DNA of 64,000 nucleotides from Ceratopteris richardii (taxonomy: Eukaryota; Streptophyta; Polypodiopsida; Polypodiales; Pteridaceae): assembly GCA_020310875.1 (NCBI GenBank), contig CM035412.1, positions 134,088,773-134,152,772 on the forward strand. Direction: 5' to 3'. A program made the position numbers and the translations under genes. Under the pieces are notes generated by a model. The model was not told the DNA's origin. It made no database searches and saw only the letters and a list, made by a program, of their open reading frames with translations. This document shows positions 9,001-17,724 of the stretch, piece after piece; the first letter of the stretch is position 1, and every line of letters begins with the position of its first letter.

Positions 9001-11870
9001 GTGAGAGACACGTGATATAATGTCGCATGCTCTACTGGTGGTCTTTCACAACACACGTTGCATTCCTTACACAACTTGTAGACATCTGCTTCCATCGTAG
9101 GCCAATATACTCCTAATCTATGCAGAGTCTGTAATGTTCGATGTTTTGAATGGTGTTGCTTTAGTGCACCTACGTGTGCTAATTGCAACCAATTCGCATG
9201 CTCTGATTCATCTACACAACAAGCAAGAATCTTTTGATTATCCTGTTTATATATGCTTCCTGCCATTATTTGGTATCTCTGAGACTTGGTAATCTCTCCT
9301 TCTTTGATCTTTATTCGAGGATTCTTGGGTCCGTATGTCAGAATAGGGACTATAGGCTTAGCCCATTCTGGTGCTATCTCAAGGTTAAACAAGTATGCAT
9401 CTGGTAGATCATCCGCTACTCCTTGAGGAGCTTCTCCTGAGGTTAATCTTGAGAGGTGGTCAGCCCTAAGATGTGTCTTTCCTTTCCTAACTACCACTTC
9501 AAAATCATACTCCATGAGTAATAGAAACCAACGTATCAATCGTCCTGTGTTACATGGTTTGTTGACTAAATATAATAGGGCTTGATGATCTGTAAAGAAC
9601 TTGAATTTGTTGGCCAACAAGTAGTGCCTAAACTTCTTTACTGCGTAGATCATCCCTAATCCTTCTCGTTCCGTCGTGGTGTAATTTCTTTCTGCTGCGT
9701 TCAGTTGTCTGCTAGCGTAAGCTATGGGGAGGTCTATGTTACCTTCATTCGTGGGTTGTGCTAACACACATCCTATGGCATAATTGGATGCATCCACGTG
9801 TACATGGAATGGCTTACTCCAATCTGGGGTAGTCAATATAGGTGCTGAGCACAAGCGTCGTTTAAGTTCATTGAATGAATTTTCACATTCATCTGTCCAC
9901 TCAAAATTGGTCAAAAGAGAGTACAAAGGCTTGGCTATGAGTGCATACATGTGTATGAATCTCCTATAATAACCGCAATGGCCCATAAATGCCTGTACCT
10001 CTTTCACATTAGTTGGTCTAGGTAATTCTGCAATTACCTTCACCTTTTCTTCGTCCGTAGAGATTCCATTTTTTGACACAATGTGTCCTAGAATTTTGCC
10101 TTGTCTGACCATGAAAACGCATTTTTCTGGGTTCAAACAAACCTGATATTCTCGACATTTGTCAAATATTTGTCTTAACTCTGGGATATGTGTCTGTCTT
10201 ACATTTGAATGAGCACATAAGTCATCGACATAAACTTCCAAGCTCTTGCGTAAGAATTCCTTAAAAACGTGACACATGAGTCGCTGGAAAGTAGCGGGTG
10301 CATTTGTTAAGCCAAATGGCATTACACGAAATGCAAATATGCCCCATTCTGTGGCAAAAGCCGTCTTGTGTTGATCTTCTGGAGCAATGGCTACTTGATT
10401 ATAGCCTGAGAATCCATCAAGAAAGCTGTACACTTCCTTGCCCGCAACTCTCTCCAATAGATGTTCTGTGATAGGAAGAGGATAACTGTCTCTAATCGTT
10501 GCGGCATTAACTTTTTTAAGGTTAATACACACACGCAATTTTCCATTCTTCTTGGGCACAACCACAATGGGGGATACCCATTCGGTATGCTCAATTTCGT
10601 AAATGAATCCTGCTTCTATCAAGCGATCTATCTCCTCTTTAATCTTCGCAGCGTAGTTATCATTGTACGTGTACGGTTTCTGTTTTGTCGGTTTTGCATC
10701 TGGAGTCATAGGGATTCTATGAGAACATATATCTGGGTCTACTCCTTTCAAATCTTTGTAATTCCACGCAAAAACATCTCTATATTCGCGCAATAGGGCA
10801 ACTAGCTCTTCTTCTTCTTCAGTCGTCAAATCATGCCCTATGTATGTGCATTTTTCTTCTTCTCCTTCTATGGCAACTATTACTTTTTTGGTTTTCTCTC
10901 GGTTATCATATACTTGCCCGTCATTCGCCTTTCTATTGGGCATTCGCACCATGATTCTTCTATCTTCGATTTCATATTTCTTGAAATTCTCGGGTACTTC
11001 AAACAAAGATTCTTCTTTTTCTGTCATGGTTTCTTTCTTCTTCCTTTTCTTGCCTTCACTCTTAGTAGTCACTTCCGTGGCTAATCTCACTTCATTCGTA
11101 CCTTCCTCGTGTTTCTGAGTGTGAGTCTCTACTTCGAAAAAATATTCTTCCTCTGATGCAAAGGGTGGGTCCATGATAATTGATTCTAAATCAAAATCGC
11201 TTGCATCCTCGAATGCATCAGTGCTCGGTTCACATTCTTCTAAAACTACATCGCACATGATTGGCTCTATCATGAAAACTGAAATGTCATAGCCATCCTC
11301 GTCACAGTGGGGTGTCCATTGTTCTTCATTGATGGCTACATCCATGGTTGCTAGAATTTCCGCCCAACCATGGGGTTCAAATTCTTCGTCTGGGAATACT
11401 ACAGGTGCGTAGGCTGGATCTTGAAGGGTTCGTGGATGTTGTTCTGCACCTAAGGTCCTTGCTTCTAATCGTTCTTCCTCTTGTTTGGCTACTTTACACA
11501 TCCATAAATGGGTATCCTCAGGCAACCAAGAAGGATCTGATTCTAATGAGTGCACGGATTCCGTCTCTACTGGTGTTTTATGGATGGTATTCCATTGTAT
11601 TGGGGGTACATCTCTATGTGAATAGTCTTTAAGATTGACTTTGGTAGTCACTCCTAAATGTTGCAAGTACAAAGAATTAGTTCCCCAATCTTGTACAATT
11701 TGCAACTGACGCATGAATGGTCGTCCCAATATCATCTCATAAGCATGGTTTTTTGCAAAGTCACAAATGGCAAAGGTATGCTCAAATTCTACACCACAAG
11801 TGGTGAGAGATATGCCTTCTAGTAAGCCTAATGGTTTTTCTATGTGTCCATCAGCCATTTGTAGTTTCAT
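6099..11870 (-). CDS. pol: GyA pol polyprotein (rest of protease, RT, RNase H, duplicated zinc modules, integrase, second protease-like domain)
   Basis: 1,923 codons from the first ATG; the frame is the same as gag and is open from 11897, just after the gag UAG. Residues: end of the first protease to about 70 (MILGRPF); RT about 360-620 with YVDD near 545; RNase H from about 690 (VDASNYAIGCVLAQ); first H2C2 module about 865-945 (9275-9036); second about 987-1068 (8910-8665); DDE core with WGIDFVGP (about 1090), SDRGTHF (about 1157) and QANGQAEST (about 1190). A retropepsin-like domain lies at about 1445-1560 (ALIDSGAATSA, LILGQDWL). QIWVPK, QIWIAK, QIWVPK and RKWIPK follow at 6640-6278. One His of the QLHHAVWAYR motif seen in GyB and GyC is missing (in-frame 3-bp loss). 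Otherwise it looks intact. Confidence 0.94.
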   Translation of the reverse strand: MKLQMADGHIEKPLGLLEGISLTTCGVEFEHTFAICDFAKNHAYEMILGRPFMRQLQIVQDWGTNSLYLQHLGVTTKVNLKDYSHRDVPPIQWNTIHKTPVETESVHSLESDPSWLPEDTHLWMCKVAKQEEERLEARTLGAEQHPRTLQDPAYAPVVFPDEEFEPHGWAEILATMDVAINEEQWTPHCDEDGYDISVFMIEPIMCDVVLEECEPSTDAFEDASDFDLESIIMDPPFASEEEYFFEVETHTQKHEEGTNEVRLATEVTTKSEGKKRKKKETMTEKEESLFEVPENFKKYEIEDRRIMVRMPNRKANDGQVYDNREKTKKVIVAIEGEEEKCTYIGHDLTTEEEEELVALLREYRDVFAWNYKDLKGVDPDICSHRIPMTPDAKPTKQKPYTYNDNYAAKIKEEIDRLIEAGFIYEIEHTEWVSPIVVVPKKNGKLRVCINLKKVNAATIRDSYPLPITEHLLERVAGKEVYSFLDGFSGYNQVAIAPEDQHKTAFATEWGIFAFRVMPFGLTNAPATFQRLMCHVFKEFLRKSLEVYVDDLCAHSNVRQTHIPELRQIFDKCREYQVCLNPEKCVFMVRQGKILGHIVSKNGISTDEEKVKVIAELPRPTNVKEVQAFMGHCGYYRRFIHMYALIAKPLYSLLTNFEWTDECENSFNELKRRLCSAPILTTPDWSKPFHVHVDASNYAIGCVLAQPTNEGNIDLPIAYASRQLNAAERNYTTTEREGLGMIYAVKKFRHYLLANKFKFFTDHQALLYLVNKPCNTGRLIRWFLLLMEYDFEVVVRKGKTHLRADHLSRLTSGEAPQGVADDLPDAYLFNLEIAPEWAKPIVPILTYGPKNPRIKIKEGEITKSQRYQIMAGSIYKQDNQKILACCVDESEHANWLQLAHVGALKQHHSKHRTLQTLHRLGVYWPTMEADVYKLCKECNVCCERPPVEHATLYHVSLTPDWSEPLVTYLRTNTFPQGMTLARQRSLEQEAQDYSLIGDNLYKRGRDGYLRQCVHESDYLSILETAHQGVAGGHFGPDRIIKAILFARLWWPTLHMDAHTYVKRCDVCQRTQFPIRRDEMPLKPMMGGRAFSKWGIDFVGPINPPAKGTQAEYIIVATDYLTKWVEAKATKKNDAHTTAKFLFENVFTRYGLPIELVSDRGTHFLNQVIEYLLQDFMVIHKKSAPYHPQANGQAESTNKILCNVLTKLVNNKRSDWDKQLHAVWAYRVAYKTVLNATPFQMVFGQNAVLPLDFLIPTLKVAQEHQWTGHELSARIMDLERLGETRLKAAAGIYAVKKRQKAYFDAHVKDKGLKEGDLVLVYTLKQHARKLEKRGYGPMIINRLSTSGAVQLATLEGDIMPNYISGCRVKLYQEPLTEDMLRRLTLAKKRKEEENRIRAEAQAEAIERIKRMKLRRQGLGREHYNHLETSPRYPMAMCQVKSTTHPSIVDRRPFITVRLEHGNPCQELRALIDSGAATSAIRWSHYKDSGIEMRPIEAYLIGLGGMETPCMGEVDLPILIKDLTMTAKLLVCHDDDLIEPLILGQDWLYDHSVDLNLRQGSLQIGTFEQKRVIPLDFPNGIPLDGCDPRPYEMHATEDRKIFKQTSHVTSTPTHSGLAMDSCQSEGRQEIFPGTSCKLEETVTQPQGQMDTISGQVGCISGRMSTTPCGAHPSKLVADWPRLKLNKASLPNGQVTQVLDLPSFPKQSVHPTSQPQPRQSQPRRRNPDRRQYQKTQQGRQFRPPKGSGTRQIWVPKGQKAPKNSNHAEIDKKKARQKQNQYPPSPRPSSTGPSIRQIWIAKKYLTHRPTPTQIWVPKPCIIAQPLSHVIHTPHKSFHSSTPPHPILPLTPQQKPTTHSRTLRKWIPKRVQPSPPNPMSDKTTPPTNIQPCTKSLTFKPCINSPTIITHHSHSHLIKKCMHDLKRIGV

Positions 11871-11897
11871 CCTGGTGGGTCTGAGGGCTGGCTTACC

Positions 11898-14800
11898 CTA
11901 ACGTTTCCACAAAGCGGTGGTAGCGATGGCTACTCCGGCTCCCGAATCTAAGATGGCTTTCGTGGTGTAGCCCTGATGGGTTATTGGAAGATATGTGTTA
12001 CCTTCCTCTCCTTCGCTTACGTCTCCAATCTTTTCCACGGGTATCTCTGGTACCTTCTTATGTGATCCTATCTGAGAGGGTGTGGTAGCTAGCTCAGGGA
12101 ATTGATTTGCTACGTGCTTCCACAATTCTGGTTTTACCTTTAACAATTCCTCCAGAGTGAGATTACATTGTACTTTGGTATTCTTGATCACTTCCGTATT
12201 TCTAGGGATCACTGATTCTTCATTCCTCACTATTATCGTGGGTGCTCTCATACTGATAGACTTTGCTTCCCAAGGTCCTATGAACTGAGGTAATTCTTGT
12301 AAAGAATTAGATTCAAATCCTGTGGGTTCACTCAGTTGTTCCACCTCTACATCATCATAAATAGAGGGGATGTCTTGGGGAAATTGTTCCTGCAAGTCGT
12401 CTATTTCTCGAATAGGAGGATGAGTTCCTTGTTCTTTTCTCCATTTCTCTTCTTGGATTTCCCTCAAAAATTCATGTGAGTACCTATGTATGGAAGAAAA
12501 ATTGTCTTGACTTTCTGTATTAGGTACTTGAGACAGGGATGGTGCATTCCTTTCCTGTGTCTCTGGGACAGTAGGGTTCCTAGACTGATCCTTTTTCTCT
12601 TTGCTTTCTATCAAGTGTTCTAGCCTCTCCATTAGTCCTTGAAAGTGTAATTCCGGTTTTGCCATGTTATTCCAATTAAGATATCTAGAGGCTTCAAACA
12701 AAGCTTGTGCTAATTCTACCATTTTCATGCAAAGTTTAGTTCTCTCAATTTCTAGATCAGCTCGAGGGTAGTTTTTACTCATTTCCGTTACTTGAGGTCC
12801 CTCTTTTAATCTTGCCTGATATGCACGAAACATCATGTCTAGATCTTCTGGTATGGGTTCCGCTAAGACTGATCCTGATTCTTGAGCAGGGTTTTCTTGG
12901 TTTAATTCTTGTGAAGTCAATTCTTGTATTTTGGCTCTAGATTCCCTTAAACTTCCTTCCAGCTCACTTATCTTTGTACTCCACTTTCTCTTTATCCTTT
13001 CTCTAGAATCTTTCCAAGATTTTGTCTTTTTACTACTCGATTCTGCTACTTCACTACTTCCGGATACTTTCTCTTGATTGAGTTGTTGGTTTTGTAAGAG
13101 CGCCTGGGCTCTGGTTATAGCTTGGATAGGCACGTATGTAGGGTTGGATCCATCTGCATTGTTTACAATACCTATCACGTTGATCGGCGTCACATTCGAA
13201 GCGTTAACTGGGTTCTTAGGACAATCTTTGATTATGTGCTCTTTGCCACAATCGGCACAAAAGCCTTGAATGCTATAGTACTGTGATTGCCTTGCTATTG
13301 GGGGATGTGGACAATCCTTTATGAAGTGATCTCCTTGGCACCTAAAGCATGGTCCTCTAGGGCCCTGTGGTCTCTGTTGTCTCAATTGGGGCCGTGGGTT
13401 TGGGTTTGCGTACATCACATTAGTATAATCTGGCTCCCAACTAGGTTCCATTGGTGGACTATCATAATGATATGTCTCCACATGCTCTGGTGACTCCGTG
13501 TAATAAGTGGGTGGACTAGTTACATGAGTAGAGTCAAAACTGTTTGAGTTCGGGTCACTTTCTGTGATCAAGGGTGAAGAAGGCACTAAGGCCCTACTTA
13601 GGTTCTCTTCAGCAGCAGCGTATTTGACTGAGATGACATTCGCTGGTGGGGGTGGCTGCTGAGCTAAGACGGGTTGAGGTCTCTGTTGAGCCTGATATGG
13701 GTAGTTCTGGGGAGGCCTATAGTAATAAGGCTGAGCATTGTATTGGCCTTGATACCTACCTGGCTGCTGGTATGCTTGCGGGTAGTTCTGTCTCACGGTT
13801 TGTTTGTTGTATGGGCAGTCCTGAGCCGTATGATTCGTGTATCTTCTCTCAATTGTGCAATATTGGCCACTAGGGTTGGCTTGTGGTTGTGGTGCATTGG
13901 GGCACATGTTTGCCAAATGATTTCCACCACAAGTGTAACAACGTACATTCGTTGGTAACTTGGGCACCTGTTTACTAGAAACTCCTAGTTTTTGGGCCAC
14001 TTTTTCTGCTAGGTCCTCTATCGAGCTAGACAATTTTGTGGATGCTAGCGAAGAATAATCCGAGTCCTTATAGACCTTCGAGAGTTCTAATTCATCTCCT
14101 AGGTTGTCCTCAATGTCTATACATATTCTTACACACTCCTCTAGCGTTCTGGGTTCTTTTAGGTACACATAGGAGCGTAGTTTAGCGCTCAACAAGCCAT
14201 CTAGGAACAGTGATACCTGTTTAGCTTGAGAGGGTAGCTCTTGCATTGGACATCGCTCAACATATTGTCTGAACCTACGTCCTGCCAGTCTTACTGTTTC
14301 CTGAGGGGTTTGTTTAAAGCTATGAATCAATGAAGACGTGTCATGTCTAATCCCACTTTTAGAGAATTCTGTGATGAATGACTCTAAAAAGTGATGGATG
14401 TCTCTAAATTGCCTTTGTTGCAATGGTTGAAACCAAGTTAAAGCGGTATTCTTTAACGTTAGTCCAAATGCATTGTATTGCGTGAACATGTCTTCAACTT
14501 GTTCTGCTCTTAGTACTTGCTTGAATTCTGCGACATGGTCATAGGGATCTCCTGTCCCATCAAAATAATTCTTCATTGATTTTACTAATTGAGTGGGTCT
14601 CAAAATTCTTGCGTGTTCGCGTGGTCTAGGTAGAGGAAAATCATCTCTACCACCTGGTATTCCATGATCTCTTTGTCTATCCGCTCTATTAGTGTCCGTG
14701 GTTGTTCTATCTCTCCCTATGGGGTGATTAAAGCTTACTTCCGGTCTCTCTTTATTTCCTTCTCTTTGATGTCCATGGGCTGAGGATGTTCCTGCCCCTT

Positions 14801-15629
14801 GTTGACTTGTATTTATGTTCGTTCTAGATGGAGGGAATACCAATTCACCTCTCCATGTGTATGTGTTTTTAGCGCGCTCAGGCACCACAAAGACTCTTTC
14901 TGAAGTCTCATCCAGGTATACAACCTTTCCAGGTGTATTTGGGTCCTTGAATTCATAAATTGTAATGATGCCTATCTCACCAGGGTTTTCCTTTCTGTAC
15001 CTCCAAAAGGCTTCATCTGTCTCTTTATTTACAAACAACTCGGTGCTCCTGTTATCTTGAGGGATCCACTCTGGGATGAGTACTCTCGTTAATACGGATT
15101 TCCCTCTAGGTGTTCTAGGTTCTTCTATCGGTTCTTTTCCTGGAAATTTCGTTTCCGTCTCTAATTGAATTGTGCCAAACTCATTAGTATCGTTTGGCTG
15201 TGTACTTAGAACGTACATGGTTCCTTCTTTGTCTATGTAAGCGTCTCTCTCAAATTTCACCACTGGTCTTTCCAATCCAATGGGTTGATCAGGGTTGTGC
15301 AGTTGCACCACTTGCCTTCGCAAACCATCCTCATAGATGCGAGCACCTAATCGGTTGGTTCGGAGAAACTCTAGTTGCGTTCTATAGGGTCCTTCTGGTT
15401 TTTCTAGGTATGCTACATTCGACCCTCCTTCTGGTCTGTCTGCGCTAAATGCCATTTCTGATTCGCTAGTCTCTGAGCTCTCGTAGGGATAATTACTATT
15501 CAATTGCTGAGCCCACGATCGAGCGGTAGTTCTTACACTAGCCTCTGATGATCTAAGGCTTCTTCTGTCCGACTTACCTATATGTTTGCCCGATCTAAGG
15601 TTCATTAATTTTCTTCCTTGCACGCTCAA
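11898..15629 (-). CDS. gag: GyA gag with zinc knuckles and N-terminal part of the protease
   Basis: 1,243 residues. A retrotransposon gag domain spans about 350-480 (FDGTGDPYDHVAEF, ALTWFQPL, SLFLDGLLSAKL). Three clear CCHC knuckles follow: CYTCGGNHLANMC (about 561), CFRCQGDHFIKDC (about 758) and CADCGKEHIIKDC (about 789). A fourth near 593 is degenerate (CTIERRYTNHTAQDC). Between them lies a Q/P/Y-rich stretch, then a charged region of coiled-coil character (about 850-905). The ORF ends in the protease active site (AILDSGAGVAIATTALWKR) at a UAG at 11900-11898; the protease resumes in the same frame in pol. The start MSVQGRKLMNLRSG is the first ATG of the frame. Gag would form the particle and bind RNA. 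Confidence 0.92.
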   Translation of the reverse strand: MSVQGRKLMNLRSGKHIGKSDRRSLRSSEASVRTTARSWAQQLNSNYPYESSETSESEMAFSADRPEGGSNVAYLEKPEGPYRTQLEFLRTNRLGARIYEDGLRRQVVQLHNPDQPIGLERPVVKFERDAYIDKEGTMYVLSTQPNDTNEFGTIQLETETKFPGKEPIEEPRTPRGKSVLTRVLIPEWIPQDNRSTELFVNKETDEAFWRYRKENPGEIGIITIYEFKDPNTPGKVVYLDETSERVFVVPERAKNTYTWRGELVFPPSRTNINTSQQGAGTSSAHGHQREGNKERPEVSFNHPIGRDRTTTDTNRADRQRDHGIPGGRDDFPLPRPREHARILRPTQLVKSMKNYFDGTGDPYDHVAEFKQVLRAEQVEDMFTQYNAFGLTLKNTALTWFQPLQQRQFRDIHHFLESFITEFSKSGIRHDTSSLIHSFKQTPQETVRLAGRRFRQYVERCPMQELPSQAKQVSLFLDGLLSAKLRSYVYLKEPRTLEECVRICIDIEDNLGDELELSKVYKDSDYSSLASTKLSSSIEDLAEKVAQKLGVSSKQVPKLPTNVRCYTCGGNHLANMCPNAPQPQANPSGQYCTIERRYTNHTAQDCPYNKQTVRQNYPQAYQQPGRYQGQYNAQPYYYRPPQNYPYQAQQRPQPVLAQQPPPPANVISVKYAAAEENLSRALVPSSPLITESDPNSNSFDSTHVTSPPTYYTESPEHVETYHYDSPPMEPSWEPDYTNVMYANPNPRPQLRQQRPQGPRGPCFRCQGDHFIKDCPHPPIARQSQYYSIQGFCADCGKEHIIKDCPKNPVNASNVTPINVIGIVNNADGSNPTYVPIQAITRAQALLQNQQLNQEKVSGSSEVAESSSKKTKSWKDSRERIKRKWSTKISELEGSLRESRAKIQELTSQELNQENPAQESGSVLAEPIPEDLDMMFRAYQARLKEGPQVTEMSKNYPRADLEIERTKLCMKMVELAQALFEASRYLNWNNMAKPELHFQGLMERLEHLIESKEKKDQSRNPTVPETQERNAPSLSQVPNTESQDNFSSIHRYSHEFLREIQEEKWRKEQGTHPPIREIDDLQEQFPQDIPSIYDDVEVEQLSEPTGFESNSLQELPQFIGPWEAKSISMRAPTIIVRNEESVIPRNTEVIKNTKVQCNLTLEELLKVKPELWKHVANQFPELATTPSQIGSHKKVPEIPVEKIGDVSEGEEGNTYLPITHQGYTTKAILDSGAGVAIATTALWKR

Positions 15630-17050
15630 TTACACACTTAGATCATCAATGGTCCTTTGTTATTATTCTCTTGATTCTTTTTAATTTTCTCTGGATTCTT
15701 GTTTTAATATATGCGTCAAGAATTCGACTTTCGTGATGATTTTAAGTTTTCGTTCCGTCAGACTTATATTCTTTTCTTTAGGTTTTCGTCACACACACCT
15801 TTACTTTAAGTCTTAAACTTGAAAAGAATTAGGTATCTTGAATTTGAGGCGTTCCTATCGTCGTTAATCCACAACTACCGTTTTAGCCTAAGCTAAGAAT
15901 TGACTGAGGGGGTTGAGTAATCTTCCAACCTCGAGTCGGCTTTTCTGGTTGCTCCGATGCCCTGTTGCCCAAGAAGCCGCACTTCCCAAGCTCTGCTGTC
16001 TTCACTACCTTGCTTGCTTGTCCTTGATTGCCCTTGCTAAACCTGAAAAATTCCAATATTAGACCAATTCACAAGATGATCAAATACTTGAGCATATACA
16101 CCTTTTAAATCCCTCCCCTTTTTGCCCAAAATTTTCAATGTGTGCCCCCTGGCTTCCTAGTCCCAAACTAGGTGAACCTCAAAATAGTTTATCTAAGGTG
16201 GACAATCGCGGGTCAACGGTCAAAGGTGGACAATCGCGATGGTCCGAAATGAACCGTCGCGATGGTCCGCGATGCGATGGCTTGAGCCAATCGCGATGGT
16301 CCGATTTTGGGCTGTCGCGATGGTCCGAAGAACGAACCGTCGCGATGGTCTATCGGGACACGTGGCACTGTCGTGGCGATGGCCTGAGCCAATCGCGATG
16401 GTGCGGGGTCAACTGGACAATCGCGATGGTCCAAGTGGACCGTCGCGATGGCTCAAGTGAACCGTCGCGATGGTCCGAAAGAGCGAACCGTCGCGATGGT
16501 CTGGCCGAGCCGTCGCGATGGCGTGAGCCTATCGCGATGGTGCGACACAATCGCGATGGTCCGAGCCAATCGCGATGGTCCACCAAACAATGAATTTTCA
16601 AAATGCAATTGTGGTTCCGTGTATGCGCAGGGATCGCCTACCTCGTGGTGTGGTCGCCTACCTCAAAATCCGAACTTGGCGGACCATCGCGATGGTCTGA
16701 CACAGTCAGAAATTTCTGACAGAAAGTACATTTTTTACCTTTGGGATGCTCTCCTGATGCTCTGAAGCTCTGTACCTGCAAGAAAACTCAAGAAAACACA
16801 AGCACAAACAAGCACAAAAGTTCTCTCTCGCTCTCTCGCATGCACAAATGAGGGGAAATGAGGTGAATGGGTGGATATGGTGAATTTTCTGATTTTTTTG
16901 GAGATGAAGATGATGATGCGATGATGAAGATGGAGTGTGGGGAAGGTGAAAAACACTAAAAGCTAAGTAAAAACAACAACAAAAACTGAAATTTTTACCT
17001 TCCAACGCCACTTGTTGCTATACTCTTACCATCACACATTCGTCCTAGAC
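15630..17050 (-). other. GyA leader between primer-binding site and gag
   Basis: A 1.4-kb untranslated region with no gene. Its main content is the TCGCGATGG array at 16234-16695. The plus-strand frame at 16138-16593 is a by-product of that array. The stretch 15630-16130 is AT-rich and featureless to me. Confidence 0.75.
16234..16695. repeat. Array of 15 exact TCGCGATGG motifs
   Basis: Exact copies start at 16234, 16257, 16291, 16315, 16340, 16393, 16421, 16443, 16465, 16491, 16513, 16532, 16551, 16570 and 16687. Spacing is irregular (19-53 bp, with one outlier). Most are followed by T or C in the frame TCGCGATGGTCC and preceded by CCAA or ACCG. The last lies in a perfect 16-bp palindrome, GACCATCGCGATGGTC (16683-16698). 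Degenerate copies occur near 16205, 16271 and 16371. Each core holds the palindrome TCGCGA with two CpG sites. Confidence 0.95.
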
Positions 17051-17072
17051 TCGATCCCCGGCAACGGCGCCA
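17051..17072 (-). other. GyA primer-binding site (tRNA-Asp type)
   Basis: On the minus strand TGGCGCCGTTGCCGGGGA, continuing TCGA, starts 7 nt inside the LTR edge. This is the complement of the 3' end of plant tRNA-Asp, the primer known for Athila/Calypso-type gypsy elements. Confidence 0.88.
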
Positions 17073-17079
17073 AATTTGG

Positions 17080-17724
17080 TGTTGCTCTAGCACAATGGTA
17101 AGTACCACGTTAAGAAGCTTCACCTCCTTAATGTCAATCCGAGGGAGAGGTAGGAGTGATATGAAGATCGTGAACGTGAGATGATGTGAGAGTGAAGGTG
17201 AGAAGCACAAAGATGCACACACACATACACACAACGAAGAGACAAGCAAGACACAATGGAAGGTAGGAAATTAGCTCTATTACTCAAGAATGCTCTTACA
17301 AGCTCAAACTAGCTCTAAGCTCACACTAACCAAAATGAACCAACCTCAAAAATGAGCTCTCTAGCTCTTTTTATAGTTTCTAGACTAGTTTTGACCGGTT
17401 TCACATCTAGTGACCGGCCTAGTTAAAAAATAGGTCCTAGATGCTATTTGGAAGGGTAAACGGTGTCTAAAAATAACGAAAATTGGTACGCGCATTCTAC
17501 CTAAGCTCCTCAAGCTCGAGGACTCCTCGGCTTGCACAAAATGGAGCTATGGATTACAAAATGGGGTTTTCTATGATACATATGTTACAATTAGTGATAA
17601 CAATCACTGTTGAATGTTTGAAGAATTAATAAGGAATATATTTGTTTGAAAAATTGATCCGACTGGCTCCCTGCTCCTTCTTTACATGCTTCCGTGGCGT
17701 CTGTGCCTCTGGCTGCTTCCAACA
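17080..17724 (-). repeat. GyA 5' LTR (645 bp)
   Basis: Bounded by TGTTG at 17080 and CAACA at 17724, a perfect 5-bp terminal inverted repeat. It is nearly identical along its length to the GyC LTR at 48215-48853. The primer site lies just inside and GyB coding sequence just outside. Confidence 0.93.
17368..17375 (-). promoter_or_regulatory. LTR TATA box of GyA
   Basis: TATAAAAA on the minus strand, followed by GAGCTAGAGAGCTC as in Gy1 and GyC. Confidence 0.7.

Larger units (their letters stand above)
5664..17724 (-). mobile_element. GyA: Ty3/gypsy element, minus strand, interrupted by Gy1
   Basis: Read from 17724 downward: 5' LTR, tRNA-Asp primer site, repeat-rich leader, gag-protease, pol, then the first 256 bp of the 3' ORF, where Gy1 is inserted. 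The rest of the 3' ORF and the 3' LTR should lie left of the window. The right LTR edge abuts GyB pol in mid-codon context (P, then HCDEDGYD), so GyA inserted into GyB; 17725-17729 (CTCAC) is the expected target duplication. GyA and GyC belong to one subfamily, with near-identical LTRs and pol. Confidence 0.93.

Noticed and set aside
10461..11118. Plus-strand frames opposite GyA pol, and similar frames opposite other pol genes
   Set aside because: They are antisense shadows of pol with no codon logic of their own.
16138..16593. 151-codon plus-strand frame and overlapping frames on both strands in the TCGCGATGG array
   Set aside because: The repetitive peptides only reflect the DNA motif read in several frames; they lie in an untranslated leader and have no independent support.
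16234..16695. CRISPR-like array
   Set aside because: The repeated unit is 9 bp with irregular spacing in a plant retrotransposon leader; no cas genes and no spacer structure.
17694..17724. ATG at 17694 as the true start of GyB pol
   Set aside because: These bases belong to the GyA LTR, and element coding begins after its edge at 17725.
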